Of a stretch of 5,125 bases of DNA, positions 1 to 5,125 are shown one piece after another. The position numbers and the translations under genes were made by a program. The notes under the pieces were generated by a model. The model saw only the letters and a list, made by a program, of their open reading frames with translations, did no database searches and was not told where the DNA came from. Origin of the DNA: Planctomycetaceae bacterium (GTDB taxonomy: Bacteria; Planctomycetota; Planctomycetia; Isosphaerales; Isosphaeraceae); NCBI GenBank assembly GCA_019232645.1, contig JAFANO010000121.1, positions 1 to 5,125 of the forward strand. The letters are read 5' to 3'. Numbering within the stretch: the stretch's first letter is position 1; each line of letters opens with the position of its first letter.

Positions 1-1698
1 AGATGGCTCGGGATCTCGCTGATCCTTGGGACCGCGCTGCTATCGACCTTTTGGAACGGGCCGAGCCGGGCCGACGAGCCCGCCGCGCCCGCCGCGGCGC
101 CGGCCGCACCCGACGCGACGACCGCCCCGGTCAAGCCCGACTCGACGGGCGCGTCGTATACGGGGGCCAATACCACCGCGGCGCTGACCGGCGAGAAGGA
201 CCCGAAAACGGGCAAGATCAAGATCGCGCAGGAGACGCTGACGGCGGACGTCAAGGACCTGAAGATCGGCATGAACATGCTCTGGACGCTGATCACCGGC
301 TTCCTGGTCATGTTCATGCAATCGGGGTTCGCCCTGCTCGAGACCGGCCTGACGCGCGCCAAGAACGTGGCGCACACGATGGCGATGAACTTCGTCATTT
401 ACGCGATCGGCGTCACCGGGTTCTGGATCAGCGGCTTCGCCTTCCAGTTCGGAGGGATCGGGTCGCTCTTGACCATGGATGGGCCGTCCATCCTGGACAA
501 GATGTGGACGGTGACCCTCTTCGGGAAGCCGTTCGATCTGCTCGGATACAAGGGCTTCTTCCTCGCCGGCCCCGCCAATGACGCGACCGTCTTGACGATC
601 TTCCTGTTCCAGATGGTCTTCATGGACACGGCGGCGACGATCCCGACCGGCGCGCTGGCCGAGCGGTGGAAGTTCTCGGCATTCGTCGTCTACGGTTTCT
701 TCATGTCGATGATCATCTACCCGGTCTTCGCGGCGTGGACCTGGGGCGGCGGCTGGCTGTCCGACCTCGGCGTCAACTTCGGCCTGGGCAACGGTCACGT
801 CGATTTCGCCGGCTCGAGCGTGGTGCACATGACCGGCGCCGTGACCAGCCTGGCCGGGGTGATCATCCTCGGCCCCCGGATCGGCAAGTTCAACAAGGAC
901 GGCTCGGCCAACGCGATCCCTCCCCACAGCATTCCGTTGGCCGCCCTGGGGACACTGATCCTGGCATTCGGCTGGTTCGGCTTCAACCCCGGCAGTACCC
1001 TGGCGGCGACCGACCTCCGGATCGGCTCGGTCGCGACCTGCACGATGCTCGCCTCCGCGGCCGGCTGCCTCACCTCGATGTTCTACATGTGGATCGTCTT
1101 CGGCAAGCCCGACCCGTCGATGGCTTGCAACGGCCTGCTGGCGGGACTCGTGGCGATCACGGCCCCCTCGGCCTTCGTCAACCCGGTCGGCGCGATGATC
1201 ATCGGCGCGATCGCGGGCGTCCTGGTCGTCTGGGGCGTATTGTTCTTCGAACGCGTCGTCAAGGTCGATGACCCCGTCGGCGCCATCGCCGTGCACGGCG
1301 TCAACGGCGCCTGGGGCTGCCTCAGCATCGGGTTCTTCGCCACAGGCGAGTACGGGGCCGGCTGGAATGGCGTCGCGACCGCGCCGACCGGGATCTTCTA
1401 CGGCGGTGGCTTCGGTCAACTGGCGGCCGAGGCGATCGGCGTCGTCACCAACTTCGTCTGGGTCTTCTCCTCGGCGCTCGTCTTCTTCTGGATCATCGAC
1501 AAGACCGTGGGAATGCGCGTCTCGGCCCTGACCGAGATCCAGGGGCTCGACATCCACGAGATGGGCGTCGCCGGCTATTTCAACGAAGATACCGAGCTCG
1601 TCCAGCTCGCGGGCGAGGAGCACCTCTCGACCCACGGGCCGGGCGTGCCCAAGCCGAAGAAGGTCGTCACCGAGCAGACGATCGTCGGCCGCTCCTGA
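1..1698 (+). CDS. amt: Amt/MEP/Rh family ammonium transporter (5' end outside window)
   Basis: Ammonium/ammonia channel of the cytoplasmic membrane, used for nitrogen uptake; the family works as trimers. Residues are numbered from the internal ATG at 271. The Amt signature spans 178-203 (DFAG...GPR). The pore twin histidines are H186 (in SSVVHMTGA) and H342 (in AVHGVNGAWG). The Phe gate corresponds to F117 and F238, and the outer recruitment site to W158 and S242. GALAERWKF (127-135) and the C-terminal GLDIHEMG (425-432) are also family-typical. About 11 membrane helices can be traced. The frame stays open from 271 back to base 1 with no ATG, GTG or TTG. That part encodes a signal-peptide-like core (LGISLILGTALLSTF, then SRADEP) and an Ala/Pro/Thr-rich linker, so the true start lies left of the window and 271 is not it. 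At least 565 residues are present, long for the family because of the extension. No GlnK-type regulator gene follows. Family assignment is very secure. Confidence 0.95.
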   Translation, partial: RWLGISLILGTALLSTFWNGPSRADEPAAPAAAPAAPDATTAPVKPDSTGASYTGANTTAALTGEKDPKTGKIKIAQETLTADVKDLKIGMNMLWTLITGFLVMFMQSGFALLETGLTRAKNVAHTMAMNFVIYAIGVTGFWISGFAFQFGGIGSLLTMDGPSILDKMWTVTLFGKPFDLLGYKGFFLAGPANDATVLTIFLFQMVFMDTAATIPTGALAERWKFSAFVVYGFFMSMIIYPVFAAWTWGGGWLSDLGVNFGLGNGHVDFAGSSVVHMTGAVTSLAGVIILGPRIGKFNKDGSANAIPPHSIPLAALGTLILAFGWFGFNPGSTLAATDLRIGSVATCTMLASAAGCLTSMFYMWIVFGKPDPSMACNGLLAGLVAITAPSAFVNPVGAMIIGAIAGVLVVWGVLFFERVVKVDDPVGAIAVHGVNGAWGCLSIGFFATGEYGAGWNGVATAPTGIFYGGGFGQLAAEAIGVVTNFVWVFSSALVFFWIIDKTVGMRVSALTEIQGLDIHEMGVAGYFNEDTELVQLAGEEHLSTHGPGVPKPKKVVTEQTIVGRS

Positions 1699-1730
1699 TC
1701 CCGAACCGTCCGACGCGATCATCGTTCGCC

Positions 1731-1761
1731 GAGGCCCCTTCCCCGCCCGGGAAGGGGCCTC
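1731..1761 (+). terminator. Perfect 13-bp hairpin after the ammonium transporter gene
   Basis: GAGGCCCCTTCCC (1731-1743) pairs perfectly with GGGAAGGGGCCTC (1749-1761) around a 5-base loop, 32 bases after the amt stop codon. The position and stability suggest transcription termination or protection of the mRNA 3' end. The following bases (GTTCGATCC) are not a real T-run, so this is not a textbook intrinsic terminator. The hairpin would form equally well on the other strand, but no - strand gene is seen there. Confidence 0.6.
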
Positions 1762-2263
1762 GTTCGATCCCGGAGAGGCATGACCCGCCGCCGGGGGGGG
1801 ACCACGCCTCAGACGGATTCCAGGACTTTCGTGCGCTCGGTCTGCTGATTGGAAATCGGAACTCTCGGATTTGAGATCCGAACAGGGCGCACAAACTCTG
1901 CTGGAATGCGTATCACTCCCCCTAACCAGCGCCAGGAGGGGCTTGACCGGTCCCCTTCGCCATCCGCGCGAAGGCCCATCGCATACCCCCGCACATCCTT
2001 CCGTCGATGCACGTTCGATAAGCCGACCGTGCCTAATTCTTAGTCTTCGAGAGACCGGACCCCACCACGAATCGCGCGCCGGAACGACGTCATCGACAAC
2101 CTCAATGCCCCATTCATCTTATTTTAAGTGGTTGGTGGACAAGCAATTAGAAAAGCAGTTGGGCGGACGTCCGGGCGGATCGGGGTCTCTGGCATCCTGT
2201 TTGCATTCTATCCTCGCGTAAAGAAAAAATCGATTCCACGACTCTTAGATGTCTCATAATGAT
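1762..2263. other. Intergenic region without a supported gene
   Basis: About 500 bases with no frame that combines plausible length, strong G/C at third codon positions and recognisable protein features. Open frames here, such as one reading from 1871 to 2221, are rich in Ser/His/Pro/Arg and match nothing I know. Visible structure is small: a run of eight G at 1793-1800, a 6-bp hairpin TCGGAT/ATCCGA (1865-1881), and a 7-bp hairpin CCTTCGC/GCGAAGG (1954-1974). From about 2090 on the sequence is clearly richer in A and T than the rest of the window, as expected for a promoter region serving the downstream transporter. Confidence 0.5.
2232..2260 (+). promoter_or_regulatory. Weak candidate sigma70-like promoter ahead of the structured leader
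   Basis: CATAAT at 2255-2260 differs from the TATAAT -10 consensus by one base and sits in the AT-rich stretch just before the folded leader. A -35 box at the 17-base spacing (GATTCC, 2232-2237) is poor. Transcription from here would start near 2266-2268, at the first hairpin of the leader. Planctomycete promoters are poorly characterised and such a match occurs often by chance in AT-rich DNA, so this is only a suggestion. Confidence 0.2.
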
Positions 2264-2527
2264 TTGAACCTTGCCGATTCTCGGGGGGTTCAACCCATAT
2301 ACAGGAGCCACCCTACTGGCGACGGTCGTCTCAGCCCCAGGCTGATTCGGCTTACCGCCAAGGGGCGAGCGGGTAGCCTCGCACGACCCCTCCCGCTCGC
2401 CCTTCCTCCACGCTGGACGGATCCCGAGGACACGTGGGACCCGTCTGGAAGGCAGGATCTGGGATTGCCTGACCAGATCATTCCACCGATCGCCCCCCTC
2501 ACCCCGACCCGGGGGGTGAGGGGGGCG
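2264..2527 (+). promoter_or_regulatory. Structured 5' leader, candidate cis-regulatory RNA of the antiporter-like gene
   Basis: A series of inverted repeats fills the stretch before the transporter. They are TTGAACC (2264-2270)/GGTTCAA (2287-2293); GCCA (2307-2310)/TGGC (2317-2320), competing with TGGCG (2317-2321)/CGCCA (2356-2360); TCAGCC (2331-2336)/GGCTGA (2340-2345), nested inside that longer-range helix; GGGCGAGCGGG (2363-2373)/CCCGCTCGCCC (2392-2402), 11 bp perfect and extendable by two pairs; an 8-bp helix (two G-U pairs) of 2413-2420 with 2441-2448, stacked across one mismatch on 2422-2426/2435-2439; and a 15-bp helix 2491-2505/2513-2527. The frame open across this region has poor G/C bias at third positions over its first ~40 codons and no protein resemblance, so it is best read as untranslated. 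The order (compact multi-helix region, then a GC-rich hairpin, then the start codon) is that of a riboswitch or attenuator. I do not recognise the class. Confidence 0.5.
2491..2527 (+). terminator. 15-bp GC hairpin with short T-rich tail; possible attenuator before the transporter
   Basis: Bases 2491-2505 (CGCCCCCCTCACCCC) pair perfectly with 2513-2527 around the 7-base loop GACCCGG. The downstream bases TCTCTTT (2529-2535) are T-rich though interrupted. No gene ends just upstream, so a plain gene-end terminator makes little sense. It fits better as the switching element of the leader, either a premature terminator or a structure close to the ribosome entry site. The G-run at 2283-2288 could pair with the C-run 2493-2498 and so compete with this hairpin; that alternative is speculative. 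Confidence 0.4.
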
Positions 2528-2560
2528 GTCTCTTTGGCGTCGAGGATCGTCCGGAGAGGG

Positions 2561-3997
2561 ATGGCCGGGCTGGTCCCGCTCGTCTTGCTGGCGTCGCCGA
2601 GCCTCGCCGCCGAGGCCGTCCCCTCCGTCTCGCTCGGGCCGGGAGGGGCGACGCGTCCGGTCCCGCACTTGCTCTGGACGATCCCCTTCGCGCTCCTGCT
2701 CCTGGCGATCGCGGTCCTACCGCTGGTCCCCCGCGCGCATCACTGGTGGGAGTGGAACCGCTCCAAACTGCTGCTCGGCCTGACCCTCGGCGGGGTCGTC
2801 CTGGCGCACTACGGGCTGAGGGGATACGGTTTCCACGGTCAGCCGCCGGGCGCGGCGACGGTCCTGGCGGTGCTCGCTCATTCGCTCGTGCGCGACTATG
2901 TCCCGTTCATGGTCCTATTATCGAGCCTCTACGTGATCTCGGGGGGGCTCCAGCTCAAGGGGCACCTGCACGCCTCGCCGGCGGTCAACACCGGCCTGCT
3001 CGGCCTCGGCGCGGCGATGGCCAGCGTGATCGGGACGACGGGCGCCTCGATGGTCCTGATCCGCCCGCTGCTCCAGACCAACCGCGACCGCGAGCACGTC
3101 CGGCACACCGTGGTCTTCTTCATCTTCCTGGTCTCGAACATCGGCGGCTGCCTGCTGCCGACGGGCGACCCGCCGCTCTTCCTCGGCTACCTCAACGGGG
3201 TGCCGTTCCACTGGACGACGACGTTGTGGACACCCTGGCTCTTCAGCATCGCGGTGCTGCTGGTCGTCTATTACGTCTGGGACCGACGGGCCTACCGCCG
3301 CGAGACCTGGACGAACCTGCTCGACGACGCCCGGCACCACTCACCTCTCCGGATCCACGGCACGATCAACCTGGCCTGGCTGCTCGGGGCGATCGCGGCG
3401 GTGGCGCTGATCGTGCCGGGACGCCTCCTGCCGGGGACCGACCTGGTCGCCCGCGACTTCTACCGCGAGGCCGTCCTGATCGCGCTGACCGCGCTGTCGC
3501 TGGCGACGACCCCGCGCGGGCTCCGCCGCGAGACCGAATTCAGCCACGCGGCGCTCCTCGAGGTCGCCTGCCTGTTCCTCGGGATCTTCCTGACGATGCA
3601 GGTGCCGATCGAGATCCTCCAGGCCCGGGGCGAGGCGCTAGGGCTCTCGACTCCCTCGCATTTCTTCTGGGCGACCGGCGCCCTCTCCAGCTTCCTGGAC
3701 AACGCGCCCACCTACCTCGTCTTCTTCGAGACGGCCAAGGCGCTCCCCCTGGCCGACGGCTCGGCGCCCCTGGCGCTGATCGACGGCGTGATCCGCCAGG
3801 ACCTGCTCGCGGCGGTCTCGCTCGGCGCGGTGTTCATGGGGGCCAACACCTACATCGGCAACGCGCCCAACCTGATGGTCAAGCTGATCGCCGAGCAGCG
3901 CCGGGTGACGATGCCGAGCTTCTTCGGCTACATGCTCTATAGCGGCGGCGTGCTCATCCCCCTGTTCGTCCTGGTCTCGGTCGTGTTCTTCCCCTGA
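2561..3997 (+). CDS. Sodium:proton antiporter-like / CitMHS-type ion transporter
   Basis: Polytopic inner-membrane transporter of the ion transporter superfamily that includes NhaD, ArsB and CitMHS; probably a Na+/H+ antiporter or organic-anion carrier. Numbered from ATG 2561 (478 residues): signal-peptide-like start 1-17 (MAGLVPLVLLASPSLAA), a first helix near 37-56, GTTGAS at 158-163, SNIGGCLLPTGDPP at 192-205, SSFLDNAPT at 376-384 and GANTYIGNAPN at 427-437. The NIGG..xPxGDPP, DNAPT and GxxTxIGNAPN elements are the pseudo-symmetric substrate-site motifs of this superfamily. The frame is open back to an ATG at 2249, but those ~100 extra residues are low-complexity, overlap the hairpin leader and put the signal peptide inside the protein. 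ATG 2561 has GGAGA at 2553-2557, very close. TTG 2534 (MASRIVRRG-) is an alternative giving a more basic n-region, but it falls in the T-rich tail of the leader hairpin. Substrate cannot be read from the sequence. Confidence 0.88.
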   Translation: MAGLVPLVLLASPSLAAEAVPSVSLGPGGATRPVPHLLWTIPFALLLLAIAVLPLVPRAHHWWEWNRSKLLLGLTLGGVVLAHYGLRGYGFHGQPPGAATVLAVLAHSLVRDYVPFMVLLSSLYVISGGLQLKGHLHASPAVNTGLLGLGAAMASVIGTTGASMVLIRPLLQTNRDREHVRHTVVFFIFLVSNIGGCLLPTGDPPLFLGYLNGVPFHWTTTLWTPWLFSIAVLLVVYYVWDRRAYRRETWTNLLDDARHHSPLRIHGTINLAWLLGAIAAVALIVPGRLLPGTDLVARDFYREAVLIALTALSLATTPRGLRRETEFSHAALLEVACLFLGIFLTMQVPIEILQARGEALGLSTPSHFFWATGALSSFLDNAPTYLVFFETAKALPLADGSAPLALIDGVIRQDLLAAVSLGAVFMGANTYIGNAPNLMVKLIAEQRRVTMPSFFGYMLYSGGVLIPLFVLVSVVFFP

Positions 3998-4042
3998 ACC
4001 GGGCCTCGGGACGAGCCTCCAGGTGCTTCACGGCGTTCACCG

Positions 4043-4222
4043 CTACAGCGTGTCGAGGTTCAGGTGCTCGTGGACGTCGAGGAGCCGAGGATGGCTCCAG
4101 GCGACGCGCAGGGCGTAGCCGACCGAGACCAGCAGCGCCGCCAGCGAGGGCCCACGGACGAGCCGGCTCCGCTGGCCGGCCTCGACCCCCTCGGGCAGCA
4201 ACACCAGCCAGAACGGGATCAA
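4043..4222 (-). pseudogene. 3' remnant of a membrane-protein gene
   Basis: Read on the - strand from 4222 down to the stop at 4043-4045, this frame encodes 59 residues starting LIPFWLVLLPEG and ending RLLDVHEHLNLDTL. It has two hydrophobic stretches (LIPFWLVLLP and SLAALLVSVGYALRVAW). G or C fills the third position in 56 of 59 codons, like the real genes here. Directly upstream in the same frame is a TGA (4223-4225), and the sequence begins in the middle of a hydrophobic segment without a start or ribosome site. It therefore looks like the surviving C-terminal end of a larger polytopic protein whose 5' part has been lost. It converges on the antiporter-like gene, whose stop is 45 bases away. 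I do not recognise the family; a membrane glycosyltransferase-like C-terminus is one guess. A genuine small membrane protein starting at TTG 4222 is less likely. Confidence 0.5.
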
Positions 4223-4459
4223 TCAGAGTTCCTGACGGCCCGCGGCCGACGGCCGTCGCACGCGTCGCTCGACGACATGCAGTCGGCCCGCGAGGCGTCG
4301 GAAGCCGCCTGGCGCAGTATCAGCGGCGCGAGGGGAGTTCCACCGTTCGCGGGGGACAGATGCGGGCGCGAGCGAGCCGACGTCTCGGTCCGGGTGGTCG
4401 TCCGCAAGTCCTTCAAGAAGCTACCGGGTCAGCGCGGGCCGAAGCCGAGCGCGGCCTGA
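4223..4459 (+). other. Ambiguous stretch, possible decayed coding end
   Basis: A + strand frame runs through to a TGA at 4457-4459. Its last part reads DVSVRVVVRKSFKKLPGQRG and continues to a basic tail ending PSAA, with mostly G/C third positions, and a 12-bp hairpin begins eight bases after the stop. This could be the relic 3' end of a + strand gene. However, the left part of the same open frame overlaps the - strand membrane remnant, codon bias is uneven in the middle (around 4329-4370), and no family is recognisable. The stretch also contains the perfect 12-base palindrome CGACGGCCGTCG (4247-4258). I would not call a gene here. Confidence 0.2.
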
Positions 4460-4466
4460 GCCCACC

Positions 4467-4498
4467 GCGGCGCGGCGGCCCAACCGCCGCCGCGCCGC
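4467..4498 (+). terminator. Perfect 12-bp GC hairpin
   Basis: GCGGCGCGGCGG (4467-4478) pairs perfectly with CCGCCGCGCCGC (4487-4498) around the 8-base loop CCCAACCG. It lies 52 bases before the peptidase start and just after the end of the ambiguous + strand frame. It has no T-run, so it may be a factor-independent terminator-like element, a 3'-end stabiliser, or part of the 5' leader of the peptidase mRNA. Confidence 0.4.
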
Positions 4499-4539
4499 TT
4501 GCCCTCGGCGTCGAGGGCCGTCCGACCCGAATCTCATGC

Positions 4540-4545
4540 AGGAAG
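4540..4545 (+). promoter_or_regulatory. Ribosome binding site selecting ATG 4551
   Basis: AGGAAG lies five bases before ATG 4551. The in-frame ATG at 4536, which would add five residues (MQEDP), has no purine-rich site before it. This decides the start of the peptidase gene in favour of 4551. Confidence 0.55.
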
Positions 4546-4550
4546 ACCCC

Positions 4551-5125
4551 ATGCGTCACAGCACCGGGCCCAAGTCGCGACGTCGCGCCCTGCGGCCGTC
4601 GCTCGATCAACTCGAAGGGCGTCAACTCCTCAGTTGGAGCACGGTCCCGTTCGCGCTGTCCCCGCAACAGATCCAGAGCGCCTACGGGTTCGATCCGTCC
4701 GTCTCCGGCAAGTCGCCCGGGACCGGTCAGGCCATCGCTATCATGGTCTGCGGCATCGACCCGACGATCCGGCAGGACCTGCACGCCTTCGACGTGCAGT
4801 ATGGGCTCTCGGATCCCACCCTGTCGGTCTGGGACCTGACCGCCGACGGCGACCCTATTCAGACGGACGTCGGTAACCCGAACAACATCTGCAACGCCTT
4901 CGAGACGTCGCTCGACGTCGAGTGGGCGCACGCGGCCGCGCCCGGGGCGACGATCTACCTCGTCCAGACCGGCCCCGACGTCCGCGACATCCTCGACGGG
5001 ATGGCGTGGGCGGCCGAGGCCTTGCCGGTGTCGGTCGTCACCACGAGCTTCGGGTACAACGGGCCGGAGTCTCAGGCCCTCGAGCAAGCCTACGATCATG
5101 ACTTCGCCCAGCCGGCCAACGGACA
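4551..5125 (+). CDS. S53 (sedolisin/kumamolisin-like) peptidase, N-terminal part (3' end outside window)
   Basis: Predicted exported serine-carboxyl endopeptidase; 191 residues are visible and the frame is still open at the window edge. Residues 1-28 carry a basic stretch (KSRRR) and then RPSLDQLEGRQLLS, the planctomycete LEPR/LEGR-x-LLS N-terminal signature of exported proteins. The catalytic domain starts almost at once: PQQIQSAYGFD (38-48) and GTGQAIAIM (57-65) match the usual opening of S53 domains. ETSLDVEWAHAAAPGA (118-133) carries the expected Glu and Asp pair, E118 and D122, and VSVVTTSFG (160-168) corresponds to the VVSISWG strand of kumamolisins. The nucleophile Ser (SGDSG-like motif) lies beyond the window and cannot be checked. 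The long activation prodomain normal in this family is missing: about 30 residues separate the start from the catalytic domain. Start chosen by the AGGAAG site. A non-catalytic S53-like domain in a larger surface protein remains possible. Confidence 0.82.
   Translation, partial: MRHSTGPKSRRRALRPSLDQLEGRQLLSWSTVPFALSPQQIQSAYGFDPSVSGKSPGTGQAIAIMVCGIDPTIRQDLHAFDVQYGLSDPTLSVWDLTADGDPIQTDVGNPNNICNAFETSLDVEWAHAAAPGATIYLVQTGPDVRDILDGMAWAAEALPVSVVTTSFGYNGPESQALEQAYDHDFAQPANG

Noticed and set aside
3..581. ATG at 3 opening a 192-residue + strand frame
   Set aside because: It overlaps the Amt frame in another phase and encodes Arg/Asp/Gly-rich sequence with no domain; the Amt frame in phase 1 has signal peptide and family motifs.
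40..1722. A 560-residue open frame on the - strand across the ammonium transporter
   Set aside because: It is antisense to a certain Amt gene, and its product is Arg/Asp/Gly/His-rich low-complexity sequence typical of a mirror frame in GC-rich coding DNA.
1793..1800. Run of eight G as a possible frameshift or phase-variation tract
   Set aside because: It lies outside any supported gene, so length changes would not switch a reading frame.
1865..1974. Short hairpins as a possible tRNA or small RNA gene
   Set aside because: The stems are only 6-7 bp and do not fit a cloverleaf; no T-loop (GGTTCGAATCC-like) or anticodon arm is present.
1871..2221. A 116-residue + strand frame in the intergenic region
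   Set aside because: No family resemblance, weak codon bias, no ribosome site of note, and it runs through AT-rich promoter-like DNA.
2746..3942. A 398-residue + strand frame inside the antiporter-like gene
   Set aside because: Arg/Pro/Gly-rich shadow of the transporter frame, which carries all the recognisable motifs.
4413..5099. A 228-residue - strand frame opposite the peptidase
   Set aside because: Mirror frame of the S53 domain; low-complexity Arg/Asp/Gly/Val product with no motif.
1..5125. Search for CRISPR arrays, insertion sequences and rRNA/tRNA genes
   Set aside because: No regularly spaced direct repeats, no transposase motifs with terminal inverted repeats, and no conserved RNA-gene segments were seen on either strand.

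Overview
The window looks like part of a GC-rich planctomycete chromosome, probably from the Isosphaeraceae or a close relative. The main evidence is the protein at the right edge. It begins with a basic stretch followed by RPSLDQLEGRQLLS, the LEPR/LEGR-x-LLS type N-terminus found on many exported planctomycete proteins. Strong G/C preference at third codon positions and long, loosely packed intergenic regions fit this.

Layout, left to right, main genes on the + strand: (1) 1-1698, an Amt/MEP/Rh ammonium channel whose start lies left of the window; a perfect 13-bp hairpin follows it. (2) 1762-2263, an intergenic stretch with no gene I can support and an AT-richer right half. (3) 2264-2527, a run of hairpins without coding character, leading into the next gene; I read it as a structured 5' leader and candidate cis-regulatory RNA. 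(4) 2561-3997, a polytopic ion transporter of the NhaD/ArsB/CitMHS-like superfamily, probably a Na+/H+ antiporter or organic-anion transporter. The longest open frame starts at 2249, but that start reads through the leader and buries an obvious signal peptide. (5) 3998-4535, a gene-poor gap holding the 3' remnant of a membrane-protein gene on the - strand (4043-4222), an ambiguous stretch, and a perfect 12-bp hairpin. (6) 4551 to the right edge, the N-terminal part of an exported S53 (sedolisin/kumamolisin-like) peptidase. It shows the catalytic Glu and Asp but lacks the usual long activation prodomain.

The three intact-looking genes do not form an obvious operon. They are separated by hundreds of bases, and hairpins lie between them. 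The two transporters both handle small ions at the cytoplasmic membrane, ammonium for nitrogen supply and probably Na+/H+ or an anion for homeostasis; any functional link is inference only. The most interesting element is the folded leader of the antiporter-like gene. It is placed as a metabolite- or ion-sensing riboswitch would be, with a GC-rich hairpin and short T-rich tail just ahead of the likely start codon. I do not recognise its class from sequence alone.
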